A DNA stretch of 19,848 bases from CAYVLA01 sp964549615 [NCBI: uncultured Thermococci archaeon] (GCA_964549615.1 CAZJVP010000012.1:1-19848), one strand, 5' to 3'. Positions 1 to 9,420 are shown, counted from the stretch's first letter. Numbers and translations: made by a program. The notes: generated by a model not told the origin, from the sequence alone.

Positions 1-1815
1 CTTTTCGAGATCCACAAGGCGATCCCCAAGGGGACGGTAGTCTACGACCCCGCCGTGCCGGACACAAGGAACCTCGCCACAACGATCGCCGGCCTCGAAG
101 GCCTCATACCCGCAACCGACAGGCTCCAAGCGGAACTGCAAAGACACGGGCTCACCGTCAAAGACGACCTGAGGGGGCGCTTTAAGGACAGGATCTCCGC
201 CTACGAATGGGCCAAGTCCGAACTCCTGCCACGATGCAACAAGCGGATCTTGGGCTCCCTGTGCGTGGGCAACCGGAGCCACTGGCTTGAGAACAGGACG
301 GAGCTCGTCGACTACCTCGTGGCCAACAGGTCCTTCGTATTCCACCTTTCCTCGGCCCGCAGGGACCGGGAGGAGAGCAAGCTCTTCGACTCGATACTGG
401 AGACGGCGAAAGGCCCGGGCGTCCTAATGGGGTGGCACTGCGTGAGGGACCAGGAGAAGGAGTACGTGGCGAGGGCGGCGCGAAAAGGCTTCTTCGTGCT
501 CTGCAGCCCACAATCCCCCAACCTCACCGTCCACGGCGGGATCCCTCGCTCCCGTCGAAGGTACGTACAGAGAAAGCCGCAGCCCCCCAAACAGCTTGAG
601 AAGAAGGTCTATCTCGCGCTTTACATGACCGACGGCGATGCGATCTGGGCCATGGGCAGCCTCCAAAGCGGCAACTGGCTGAGCAAGAGGAGGGGAACCT
701 TCCCCTTCAACTGGGGGCTCCTGCCGCTGATGTTCGAGATCATGCCCGGGGTGCTGGAGTATTACTACGAGACGGCAACCGAGAACGACTACTTCGTCTG
801 CCCTTCCTCCGGAGCCGCCTACACCTACAGCTTCCTCCACGACGACTGGTATCTCCACTACTCCAAGCACTACATCGACCTTTCCGGCCAAAGCGTCGTC
901 AACATGGTCAACTGGGACACGAACTTCTGGTGGAGGGAGGTCGAGGAGCCGTGGGCCATCTACAGGGAGAAGAGGCTACTCAAACCCATCGGGCTTGTCT
1001 GCGGGCTGGGCGGGTCCGTCTACGCCAGAAGCTATCCATCAGGCACCCCCAAGGTCCATTCGGCCATCGTCCTCAACAGCGGCGAGGACTGCGCCGGGAG
1101 GATCCGCAAGATGGCGGAGGCCATGAAGGAGCGGCCCCTATTCATCTTCGCCTTCGTCCAGATAAGCCCCGGCGTCTACGACCACCTAGCCAAAAACCTC
1201 CGAGGACTTCCGAGCGACGTTGAGCTGGTGCACATGGACGCTTTCATGCTCGGCCTCAGGAAGGCTCTGAAGGAGGGGTTCGTTGGCGAGGACCTCTATC
1301 CATCCAAGGCTGCCCTCGCGGACTCAACCCTCAGGGAGCCCGGGCGACGCGACAGAGCGGCGGCGGCCAGGCTGCTCGCCCAGCTCGGACGTGTGGCAGA
1401 AATGCCCGAGCCCGAGATGGCGAGGGAGATCAACCTTGGGAACTGGCACAACCTCGCAAGCCGAGAGCCAGCACACGTCGAGGCCGAGGCGGAAAGCTGG
1501 CGCCGCGCAAGCCAGGGTTACCTCGACTACGATACTCCGAACCTCGCCGATGCGCTAGGATACAACCTGTTCTACGCAGCCTGGGCCTACGTAAGGGCCT
1601 GCCTCAACGCGGCAGGGCGGTATGCAAACCATATGGACAGCTGCCTTGACGAATATCTCTCGTTGTTCCCGCAAAGGGACAACCGGGTGCTGGAGCAGAT
1701 CTGGGAGATGTGGCACAACTGGGAGGCCCATCCTCCGACATTGGAGGCGGTCAGGGATATGGCCAGGAGGGCGGCCGAGCTTGCCACCCGCCATGCCGAT
1801 GGCCCGACGGCCTAG
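1..1815 (+). CDS. GxGYxYP-family putative glycoside hydrolase (5' end outside window)
   Basis: The reading frame is open from base 1 and already reads as coding (LFEIHKAIPKGTVVYDPAVP), so the GTG at 55 is probably not the start and the gene begins left of the window. About 604 codons are present. The stretch TFPFNWGLLPLMFEIMPG followed by CPSSGAAYTYSF matches the core of the GxGYxYP family, whose name motif appears here as a variant (GAAYTYS). The family is annotated as putative carbohydrate-active, usually extracellular; its substrate is not established. The C-terminal 150 residues are helical and rich in Trp and Tyr. The signal peptide, if any, lies outside the window. The stop (1813-1815) abuts the stop of the convergent gene with no spacer. 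The sulfatase and isomerase in the window fit a carbohydrate role, but that is inference. Confidence 0.8.
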   Translation, partial: LFEIHKAIPKGTVVYDPAVPDTRNLATTIAGLEGLIPATDRLQAELQRHGLTVKDDLRGRFKDRISAYEWAKSELLPRCNKRILGSLCVGNRSHWLENRTELVDYLVANRSFVFHLSSARRDREESKLFDSILETAKGPGVLMGWHCVRDQEKEYVARAARKGFFVLCSPQSPNLTVHGGIPRSRRRYVQRKPQPPKQLEKKVYLALYMTDGDAIWAMGSLQSGNWLSKRRGTFPFNWGLLPLMFEIMPGVLEYYYETATENDYFVCPSSGAAYTYSFLHDDWYLHYSKHYIDLSGQSVVNMVNWDTNFWWREVEEPWAIYREKRLLKPIGLVCGLGGSVYARSYPSGTPKVHSAIVLNSGEDCAGRIRKMAEAMKERPLFIFAFVQISPGVYDHLAKNLRGLPSDVELVHMDAFMLGLRKALKEGFVGEDLYPSKAALADSTLREPGRRDRAAAARLLAQLGRVAEMPEPEMAREINLGNWHNLASREPAHVEAEAESWRRASQGYLDYDTPNLADALGYNLFYAAWAYVRACLNAAGRYANHMDSCLDEYLSLFPQRDNRVLEQIWEMWHNWEAHPPTLEAVRDMARRAAELATRHADGPTA

Positions 1816-2985
1816 CTACGCGGCCCTCGTTGTTGCGACCTCGCGGTAAAGCCTCCTGCGGACCATGAGAGCCCACAGCAGCGAGCCCGCGATCATCAGG
1901 GTTGATGTCACGACCATCCACTCCACCATCCAGATCCAGAGCATCGCCCTGGACTTGACCTTGACCGATTCCGCCTCGATCTTTCTCAGCTCCTCCCTAC
2001 CGGCCTCCAGCGCTCTGAGGCAGCCCTCATAGTCCTCCTGCACATAGAGCTCCCCAGCCCGCGCACGCCGCAGATCGGCCTCCCGCGTCATCTCCTCAAG
2101 GCCGCCGATGTTGGCGCCGATCCTCTCGACGAAGTTCATCAGGGACACCAGGACGTCTCTTTGCACCTTGTAGTTGAGCATCTCGGATCGGATGAGGTGC
2201 ATCAGCTCTATGTCCTGGGGAACCTCCCTTCCTACGGTGTAGTAGACGGAGTAGACGGTGAAGTCCGGGTAGTAGTTCCACAGCATGAATGAAGCGCCCC
2301 AGCTAGGGGTCCAATCCGTGCAGAATGCAAAGGTCCTCCCCGATCCCACCTCCCAGAAGACCATGAAGGGATTCTCGGGCCTGGTGTTTGTCTTTGCCAA
2401 AAGCTTCGCGGCATCCTTCGCTACGACCTCATTGTAACCGTGGAAGTTCGGACACGTTGCCCACGGCAAGGCGGTCATCAGCGGATCATCTCGAGCCACG
2501 ACAACGGGCTTCCACGTGACCGAGACCGTCTTCCTCTCCACCAGTTCAACGGGCAGCAATGGGCCGACGCTCGTGATGGCCCACGATGGCGAGTCGGTGT
2601 AGCCCCCGAACGAGAGTATTCCGCCGATCATCATCAGCGACATCCCGTCGTTCTCGATCGCTTTGGAGAACCAGTCTAGATACTTCGTCGGCAGGGTATC
2701 GGCCCTCACATCGCTCAGGAGGATCATGCTGCCCCCGATGAACTCCGCGTAGGTCCTAGGCATATATACCCGGAGGGCCTTCAAGACCTCATCCTGCGTG
2801 AAGTATCCCGAGTGGACCGTGGCAGGGATCGCGGTCACATCCAGGGCGGGATCATCGCTTATGTATCCGATCGGACTGGTTGAAGGGAGGCAATCACCCA
2901 TGTAATAGATCTTGGGTATATCGGCTGCCTCCCCAAGCGGCAACGCGATTGCCACTAAGATCGTGGCAAAACACAGCGCGCGCAT
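1816..2985 (-). CDS. Membrane-anchored extracellular protein, paralog A
   Basis: I recognise no named family. The start is placed at the ATG at 2985: it opens a signal peptide (MRALCFATILVAIALPLGEA) and lies about 28 nt from a TATA-like box at 3010-3017, although the frame is open further upstream. The 389-residue product has a signal peptide (about 1-21), a large outside domain with a PRTYAEF motif followed by hydrophobic strands (weakly reminiscent of class I glutamine-amidotransferase-like folds, unproven), a charged helical stretch (about 300-345), one membrane helix (about 347-375) and a short basic cytosolic tail RRRLYREVATTR. It is a clear paralog of the gene at 14117-15400, with the tail EW..V...AG...W.LM.RR.LYREV..TR shared. 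It converges on the GxGYxYP gene and diverges from the isomerase gene, suggesting a cell-surface role. Confidence 0.75.
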   Translation of the reverse strand: MRALCFATILVAIALPLGEAADIPKIYYMGDCLPSTSPIGYISDDPALDVTAIPATVHSGYFTQDEVLKALRVYMPRTYAEFIGGSMILLSDVRADTLPTKYLDWFSKAIENDGMSLMMIGGILSFGGYTDSPSWAITSVGPLLPVELVERKTVSVTWKPVVVARDDPLMTALPWATCPNFHGYNEVVAKDAAKLLAKTNTRPENPFMVFWEVGSGRTFAFCTDWTPSWGASFMLWNYYPDFTVYSVYYTVGREVPQDIELMHLIRSEMLNYKVQRDVLVSLMNFVERIGANIGGLEEMTREADLRRARAGELYVQEDYEGCLRALEAGREELRKIEAESVKVKSRAMLWIWMVEWMVVTSTLMIAGSLLWALMVRRRLYREVATTRAA

Positions 2986-3009
2986 CGGTGGGCTCAGGGC
3001 ACGCTTCCC

Positions 3010-3017
3010 AATATACT
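3010..3017. promoter_or_regulatory. TATA-like box, shared by divergent genes
   Basis: AATATACT sits in a GC-rich context, flanked by CTTTTCTTTCTC on one side. On the minus strand its centre is about 28 nt from the ATG at 2985, giving a transcript that is almost leaderless. On the plus strand the same box would start a transcript near 3040, about 16 nt before the ATG at 3056. The assignment rests on archaeal TATA spacing only. Confidence 0.55.
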
Positions 3018-3055
3018 TTTCTTTCTCGGCCTGGAAGGCGACGGCCGGTGCTCGA

Positions 3056-3841
3056 ATGCGGATCGGGTTCATAACCGATCTATCTGAGGCCGACTTCAGG
3101 TTCTGTGCCGAAAACAGGATACCGTGCGTGGAGTACAACTTCTCAAAAGACCTGGACGCGATCGGGCAATTCGACGCGGTCAAACGCTACATGAAAAAGT
3201 ACGGGGTGGGCTTCTCGACGATCGGGATGTTCGGGCGCAACTACATCTCATCCGACCCGAAGGAAGCTGCGCGCAACCTGCAGGATGCAAAAGCATTGGT
3301 GGATCTATGCCAGGATATCGGAGCGCCGTGCTTCGTCACTGGCGCGGGCCACCCAGAGAACAGGACGCTTGAGGAAAACGCCCGGAGGGCGATCGAGTTC
3401 TTCGGCGTGCTCATGGACTTCGCCAAGGACAGAAACGTCAAGGTCGCGCTCTACAACTGTCACTGGGGCAACTTCGCTTTCGGCCCGGATTCGTGGAGGA
3501 TCCTGCTTCGCGAGCTTCCCGACCTAGGCCTGAAGTATGATCCCTCCCATCCGTTCTACGATGGGCGGGACTATCTTCAGGAGATCGTGGACTGGGGCAA
3601 CCGAATCTACCACATGCACGCCAAGGGAGCCCTCAAGATCGGCGGCAAGAGGTTCGAGGATCCCCCCGCCGGCATGGATCAGATCGACTGGGGCTCGATC
3701 ATGGCCGTCCTGTACCATCACGGATACGACCGCGACATCAACATCGAACCCCACTCCGGGGTGTGGCTGGCCGAGAGAAGGTACGACGGCATCCTCATAG
3801 CTCGAAGGCATCTGCTGCAGTTCATCGCTTCGGAGATATGA
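3056..3841 (+). CDS. Sugar phosphate isomerase/epimerase-like TIM barrel protein
   Basis: A 261-residue protein of the xylose isomerase-like TIM-barrel (AP endonuclease 2) superfamily. The ATG at 3056 gives the expected first strand (MRIGFITDLS); the frame extends upstream but that part overlaps the divergent gene and looks non-coding. Candidate metal and active-site positions are D162 and H165 in KYDPSH, H186/H188 in YHMHAKG and E231 in NIEPHSG. The glutamate usually found on the middle strand is absent: VALYNCHWGNF (130-140) has Tyr-Asn-Cys-His instead, so the metal site differs from textbook members or another residue replaces it. The substrate cannot be predicted. The stop overlaps the next start (ATGA), so translation with the metallophosphoesterase is probably coupled. 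Confidence 0.85.
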   Translation: MRIGFITDLSEADFRFCAENRIPCVEYNFSKDLDAIGQFDAVKRYMKKYGVGFSTIGMFGRNYISSDPKEAARNLQDAKALVDLCQDIGAPCFVTGAGHPENRTLEENARRAIEFFGVLMDFAKDRNVKVALYNCHWGNFAFGPDSWRILLRELPDLGLKYDPSHPFYDGRDYLQEIVDWGNRIYHMHAKGALKIGGKRFEDPPAGMDQIDWGSIMAVLYHHGYDRDINIEPHSGVWLAERRYDGILIARRHLLQFIASEI

Positions 3842-4680
3842 GGATCCTTGCCTTCTCGGATTCCCACGAGAACGGCGCCGCAGTTGAAGCGTTCCTGAAA
3901 CGCGTCGGTCTGCTCGATGCCCCGCCGGACGTATTCGTCTCGGCCGGCGACATCGGTCCCCGTTCCATGGTTAGGATATTCCGCGCCCTCTCGGAGCTGG
4001 ATCGCCCCATTTTGTACGTCTGGGGAAACCACATACTCCACTACCCTTTCTCCCAGGTTGAGGCGTGCGTCCGCGATCTGGCGGGAATCAGCGGGCTCGT
4101 GTGGCTTGGAGAGCGCAACGTCCGGATCGGCGGTTGGAGCTTCGTTGGCCAGGACGCTTGGACCGACTTCACCGATGATCCCAAGGACCCCGAAAGGTAC
4201 TACGACCTCCGCCGGAGGACCGATGGGCTGGACCCTCTTACGACGATCCTGGTGACCCACCACGCCCCCCTGGGCATACTGGACTGTGGCCATTCGTATC
4301 CGATCCGCTCCTACCGGGACGGGCGTGGCCTGCTCCATGCAGGAAGCCGCGGGCTGAGGAGGCTTGTCGATGAGTTTGGACCGAGGATACACATCTTCGC
4401 GCACTGCCATTCGGACGGCTTGCGCCACGCAACGATGGGCAACACCCTCTTCGCCAACATCTGTCACTTGGAGCGGGTCACCAAGTCGGGCCGCTACGGC
4501 ATAACGGGAAGCTTCTCCATCATCGACACCGATTCCTTCAGCATCAAGGGGTACCAGCTCGGCTGCTACGAGCCGAGGACTTGCGAAAGCTGCGGCTCAG
4601 AGAACTACATCCTCTACAGGACATGCGTGAACTGCACCAAGAAAGGCTCGGGACTCATACCCCGGGAACAGTTGCCCTAG
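3838..4680 (+). CDS. Calcineurin-like metallophosphoesterase with C-terminal zinc ribbon
   Basis: A 280-residue protein starting at the ATG at 3838, which overlaps the isomerase stop by 4 nt. The standard metallophosphoesterase motifs occur in order: D8-x-H10 (FSDSHEN), GD at 37-38 (SAGDIG), GNH at 63-65, H141/H142 (VTHHAPLG) and H189-x-H191 (FAHCHSD). These make up a dinuclear metal site for phosphoester hydrolysis. After the catalytic domain come two CxxC pairs, C249/C252 (CESC) and C263/C266 (CVNC), a small zinc ribbon that is not part of the core family and may bind nucleic acid or protein. There is no signal peptide, so it is cytosolic. Coupling to the isomerase suggests the two act on related phosphorylated sugars, but the substrate is unknown. 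Confidence 0.87.
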   Translation: MRILAFSDSHENGAAVEAFLKRVGLLDAPPDVFVSAGDIGPRSMVRIFRALSELDRPILYVWGNHILHYPFSQVEACVRDLAGISGLVWLGERNVRIGGWSFVGQDAWTDFTDDPKDPERYYDLRRRTDGLDPLTTILVTHHAPLGILDCGHSYPIRSYRDGRGLLHAGSRGLRRLVDEFGPRIHIFAHCHSDGLRHATMGNTLFANICHLERVTKSGRYGITGSFSIIDTDSFSIKGYQLGCYEPRTCESCGSENYILYRTCVNCTKKGSGLIPREQLP

Positions 4681-4715
4681 CCTGTCCCTTTCAACCATAT
4701 CGGCGCTTGCTAGAC

Positions 4716-4787
4716 GGGAGATCCATCGCTCTTCAAAGATCGAACTCCCATGGAGCAGGATGTCGAGCGACGATCGGTTCGGACCGA
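4716..4787. other. Hairpin-forming spacer after the phosphoesterase gene
   Basis: The 229-bp gap between the phosphoesterase and the copper ATPase has no convincing ORF. It contains an imperfect stem (GGGAG 4716-4720 with CTCCC 4745-4749) and a compact hairpin (TCGGT 4774-4778, loop TCGG, ACCGA 4783-4787). These could be part of a 3' end or a small RNA; nothing in the sequence decides between them. Confidence 0.3.
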
Positions 4788-4813
4788 AGTAAGGTCCCTC
4801 ATGCTCGAAATGA

Positions 4814-4848
4814 CCGTTACGGATCTGATGTGGATTTTCCAGTAACGG
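4814..4848. repeat. 7-bp inverted repeat upstream of the copper ATPase
   Basis: CCGTTAC (4814-4820) and GTAACGG (4842-4848) are perfectly complementary, with 21 nt between them. The pair lies about 60-95 bp upstream of the ATPase start, before its TATA-like box, where an activator or metal sensor could bind. It could instead be an RNA hairpin. No regulator gene is visible in the window. Confidence 0.35.
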
Positions 4849-4877
4849 CGACCGTCAAACGCCGCAGGATTCGCATG

Positions 4878-4886
4878 TCTATATCA
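4878..4886 (+). promoter_or_regulatory. TATA-like box for copper ATPase
   Basis: TCTATATCA is centred about 28 nt upstream of the ATG at 4910, the spacing expected for a leaderless or near-leaderless archaeal transcript. A GAGGTGAT sequence at 4893-4900 resembles a ribosome binding site. It would only be transcribed if the true start of transcription is further upstream. Confidence 0.5.
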
Positions 4887-4909
4887 ATCCTCGAGGTGAT
4901 GAACCAGCG

Positions 4910-7399
<2,490 letters not shown>

Positions 7400-7476
7400 A
7401 TCTTGTGGCCAGCGCCTTCCAACGGCCGGGTGCCTCGCGCGCTTCCGGAGCCCCAAGAAGTCAAGTCGCTGAAAAA

Positions 7477-7484
7477 GATTTATC
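7477..7484 (+). promoter_or_regulatory. TATA-like box for tRNA-Glu
   Basis: GATTTATC follows an A-run (GAAAAA) and is centred about 30 nt before the first base of the tRNA, the usual spacing for an archaeal tRNA promoter. Confidence 0.65.
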
Positions 7485-7532
7485 ATGCGTCGGCGGCTTC
7501 TAGTTATCAGGCTCCGATAGTGTAGGGGTCAA

Positions 7533-7546
7533 ATGCCGCAGGCCTT
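7533..7546 (+). other. tRNA intron 1 (14 nt, D loop)
   Basis: The exon-intron boundaries lie in two 3-nt bulges (AAA at 7531-7533 and TTT at 7545-7547) flanking a 4-bp helix, GGTC (7527-7530) with GGCC (7541-7544), one pair being G-U. Cutting after the second base of each bulge removes 14 nt and restores a normal D loop TAGGGGTCAA. The inner hairpin is very short (TG-CCG-CA) and the outer helix is the D stem itself, so this is a relaxed bulge-helix-bulge motif. Confidence 0.75.
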
Positions 7547-7559
7547 TCATTCGGGCCTT

Positions 7560-7579
7560 TTCCCCTGTCTGGAGGCCAC
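7560..7579 (+). other. tRNA intron 2 (20 nt, anticodon loop)
   Basis: This is a complete bulge-helix-bulge motif. The outer helix is TCG/CGA, the central 4-bp helix GGCC (7554-7557) with GGCC (7574-7577), the bulges TTT (7558-7560) and ACT (7578-7580), and the inner stem TCC/GGA with a 7-nt loop. Cutting after the second base of each bulge removes 20 nt between tRNA positions 34 and 35, which is not the common 37/38 site. Confidence 0.85.
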
Positions 7580-7627
7580 TCGAGCCCGAGACCCGGGTTC
7601 AAATCCCGGTCGGAGCACTAACCCACA

Positions 7628-7639
7628 AGTATGCATACT
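7628..7639. repeat. 12-bp perfect palindrome
   Basis: AGTATGCATACT is a perfect palindrome 10 bp after the tRNA in otherwise GC-rich DNA. It could be an operator, part of the tRNA 3' end or chance. No gene clearly depends on it. Confidence 0.3.
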
Positions 7640-7743
7640 ATGCGGACACATCCTTCCACGCGCTCTCCGCGCTTGGCTCCGGTGCCCGTACCGGCGGACA
7701 TATCGCGGTCCGCTATAAACAGCGTGACGTGTTTTGCGCTGAT

Positions 7744-8063
7744 CTACAGCTTCCCAAGGTACGGCCAAAGCTCCTCGAGCATTCCCTGGTAGCGGAATTC
7801 CTGGCAGTCAGGGATCGGACTCCAGACATCGGTCGCGCCTTGTTGCCGGCCTCGCACGCGAAACCGCAAGCCCCGGCAGCGGAGCTTCCAGACATCCATC
7901 CGCGGGAACGATCCTATTATGGTCGCGGCGGGGATGAGAACGAGGACCGCGGCCCTGCCCCCATCTTGCATAGTCCACGGCAGTCCTTGCCGAAAGCAGT
8001 GCATCATACCGGCACCTTGAGCCGGAATCTCGTTCAACTGATGCACTTGAGTCGCCGGGAACC
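7744..8063 (-). pseudogene. Possible out-of-frame C-terminus of the AgOG-like gene
   Basis: Directly downstream of the in-frame stop of the AgOG-like gene (8034) another minus-strand frame stays open for about 105 codons to a TAG at 7744. It contains a Trp-led stretch with VLIPAATIIGSF, roughly where family members have W...GIPPLHLDT, and ends in an amphipathic tail EFRYQGMLEELWPYLGKL. A single frameshift between about 8045 and 8063 would join it to the upstream part and bring the protein near family length. The resemblance is weak. The alternative is unrelated intergenic sequence. Confidence 0.3.
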
Positions 8064-8891
8064 CACCCTCAGGTCGACCGGTATGGGTATGGCCGAGAAG
8101 TCGAAATCGTGGTTCCCCGCTCTTATGAGAGCGATCGCGAGGCACTTCAACGCGAAGCTGATGGTCTTGTCTTGGGGTTCCTGGCCCATCACGCGGGCCA
8201 GCTCGGTCCAGATCTTAGTGAAGCGAGAAGCAAGATCCACGGGCTCGGATGTCCACATCTGCCCTGCCAGTTCGCTGCCAAGGAAGCGGTGAAGCCTTTC
8301 CAGCTTACGCTTCGCGAGCCGTTCCCTGGAGTAGAACGGTCTCAGGATATCTTCGAGTTGCTGAAGGGTTTCGGGCAATATCGATTCCCGGGTCAGCTTG
8401 TAGAGCGGCGGCCAATAGGACACCTCGGCTTTGCCTTTTAGCTGGTACTCGTTCAGCCCTGCTGCAACTGCCCACACGCATAAGCGGCCGAAACCGTAAC
8501 GCTCGAGCACCTGCCCTATCTGTTCCCATTCGGGCCCCTTCTCCACGACCCTCTGCCAAGAAGACCAAGGGATCAGAGACAATGCTTCGACGAGGGCTGC
8601 GACGAGGTCTTTCCTCCCTGAACCAACCGACTGCCAGCCGGAAACCGGGCCAGTCTGAAGAGGTCCGGAGGTTGGCTCGGAGGACGAAACCGGATTCCTC
8701 CCGCGGCTCCCGCAGTATGTGTCGGTGGGTCGAAGCTCGCGCCTCCCGCAGAAGGAGCATATCCTTCCCTCAACCCAGCCTAGCGGGGGTTTGATACCTA
8801 CCCAGTTTATGCCTCGCCCGCATCCGTGGCAGTAAGGCTGTCGATAGTCAAGATCCGGGACGCCGCGGAAAGGCCAGGTGTACTTCTGCAC
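8034..8891 (-). CDS. AgOG-like 8-oxoguanine DNA glycosylase with N-terminal zinc ribbon, C-terminus missing
   Basis: A 285-residue product starting at the GTG at 8891, about 27 nt from a TATA-like box. The frame extends to 8915, but that start would lie inside the TATA box. Residues about 115-277 resemble archaeal 8-oxoguanine glycosylase/lyase (AgOG): AAGLNEYQLKGKAEVSYW matches the family NALISY.L.GKGEE.W region. QDKTISFALK carries the likely catalytic lysine (K242), and IPIPVDLRV the conserved aspartate (D273). The family function is excision of oxidised guanine with strand cleavage. An extra N-terminal module has CHGC (21-24) and CSFC (45-48), a probable zinc ribbon. The product stops 12 residues after D273, whereas family members continue about 75 residues, so it is truncated or frameshifted. 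Arginine codons here are mostly CGN, unlike the AGG-rich neighbours. Confidence 0.65.
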   Translation of the reverse strand: MQKYTWPFRGVPDLDYRQPYCHGCGRGINWVGIKPPLGWVEGRICSFCGRRELRPTDTYCGSRGRNPVSSSEPTSGPLQTGPVSGWQSVGSGRKDLVAALVEALSLIPWSSWQRVVEKGPEWEQIGQVLERYGFGRLCVWAVAAGLNEYQLKGKAEVSYWPPLYKLTRESILPETLQQLEDILRPFYSRERLAKRKLERLHRFLGSELAGQMWTSEPVDLASRFTKIWTELARVMGQEPQDKTISFALKCLAIALIRAGNHDFDFSAIPIPVDLRVGSRRLKCIS

Positions 8892-8913
8892 CGTGACAAG
8901 ACACTGGCTTCTC

Positions 8914-8921
8914 AAAATAAA
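8914..8921 (-). promoter_or_regulatory. TATA-like box for the AgOG-like gene
   Basis: On the minus strand CCTTTATTTTGAG contains TTTATTTT, centred about 27 nt before the GTG at 8891. That predicts a leaderless transcript and is the reason for choosing this start. Confidence 0.5.
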
Positions 8922-9066
8922 GGTTTTCGAAAATGATTGATGTCAGGGCGACATTCGACGAGCCGCCTAATCAACCTCTCCTCGGGCGTCGGGCCAGCTG
9001 CCCAGGCTGGCCCAGCCCCTGGCCGCCTTTCCCACACGCATAATGGTGGCTGACTGTGACCTTTCT

Positions 9067-9420
9067 CTATCGTTTGCATCCGCGATCCAAGGGCCCTCTC
9101 CACCTATCAAGGATTCCTTCGATGTCGCCGGAAACGGCCCCACGAACATACGATCTAGGTTTCCCCAGACTTGTCTCAGGGGCGATTTCCATGAGGATTT
9201 CGTCGTAATGCGTGTACTTGTGCCGGGCATGTGGCCTGACAGCCAAGTACGCTGCACGGTCAAAGGCTTCCTCCGACTCTCCTCGGGTTGGGAAGTACAC
9301 GAACTCAACTGACCCAGCCGCACCGGGCTCACGACTCTTCTCAACGACTTCATCGAGGTTCTCGACGGGTATCCTCGGAGACCCGCCGAATAACTTCCTT
9401 AAGCCTGGAGGTGTTTTCAA
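9067..9420 (-). CDS. DUF2293-like protein
   Basis: A small protein (117 residues from a TTG at 9420; longer starts at 9510 and 9552 exist, but the added N-terminus reads as non-coding). The segment AVRPHARHKYTHYDEIL, followed about 30 residues later by GILDRWRG, resembles the DUF2293 pattern (AH.RH..T.YD.LL ... VL..W). No molecular function is established for that family. The N-terminal half (KLFGGSPRIPVENLDEVVEK) has no motif I recognise, and SVEFVYFPTRGESEEAF precedes the conserved part. Both this gene and the neighbouring AgOG-like gene lie on the minus strand about 175 bp apart. The start is uncertain because no start codon sits at the expected distance from an A/T-rich box. Confidence 0.5.
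   Translation of the reverse strand: MKTPPGLRKLFGGSPRIPVENLDEVVEKSREPGAAGSVEFVYFPTRGESEEAFDRAAYLAVRPHARHKYTHYDEILMEIAPETSLGKPRSYVRGAVSGDIEGILDRWRGPLDRGCKR

Larger units (their letters stand above)
7511..7617 (+). tRNA. tRNA-Glu(UUC) with two introns
   Basis: The acceptor stem GCTCCGA (7511-7517) pairs with TCGGAGC (7610-7616), discriminator A at 7617, no encoded CCA. The T arm is CCGGG-TTCAAAT-CCCGG. The D stem is GTG/CAT and the anticodon stem CGGGC/GCCCG. The gene is 107 nt; removing two introns (7533-7546 and 7560-7579) leaves 73 nt with all arms standard and an anticodon loop CTTTCGA, so the anticodon is TTC (Glu). The body (GCTCCGATAGTGTAG...) is typical of archaeal tRNA-Glu. A naive single-intron reading at the usual 37/38 position would give TTT (Lys), which does not fit the body. 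Splicing would need the archaeal tRNA endonuclease, in a form accepting non-canonical positions. Confidence 0.93.

Noticed and set aside
55-57. GTG at 55 as the start of the GxGYxYP gene
   Set aside because: The frame is open and family-like upstream to base 1, so the gene begins outside the window.
3718-4467. Minus-strand ORF of 249 codons opposite the phosphoesterase
   Set aside because: It is a shadow of the phosphoesterase, which carries all catalytic motifs on the plus strand.
7511-7617. tRNA-Lys(UUU) by placing a single intron at the usual 37/38 position
   Set aside because: It leaves an oversized D loop, breaks the bulge-helix-bulge geometry, and the tRNA body is that of tRNA-Glu.
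7729-8292. Plus-strand ORF of 187 codons
   Set aside because: It has no family resemblance, and it lies antisense to the AgOG-like gene, whose motifs are clear on the minus strand.
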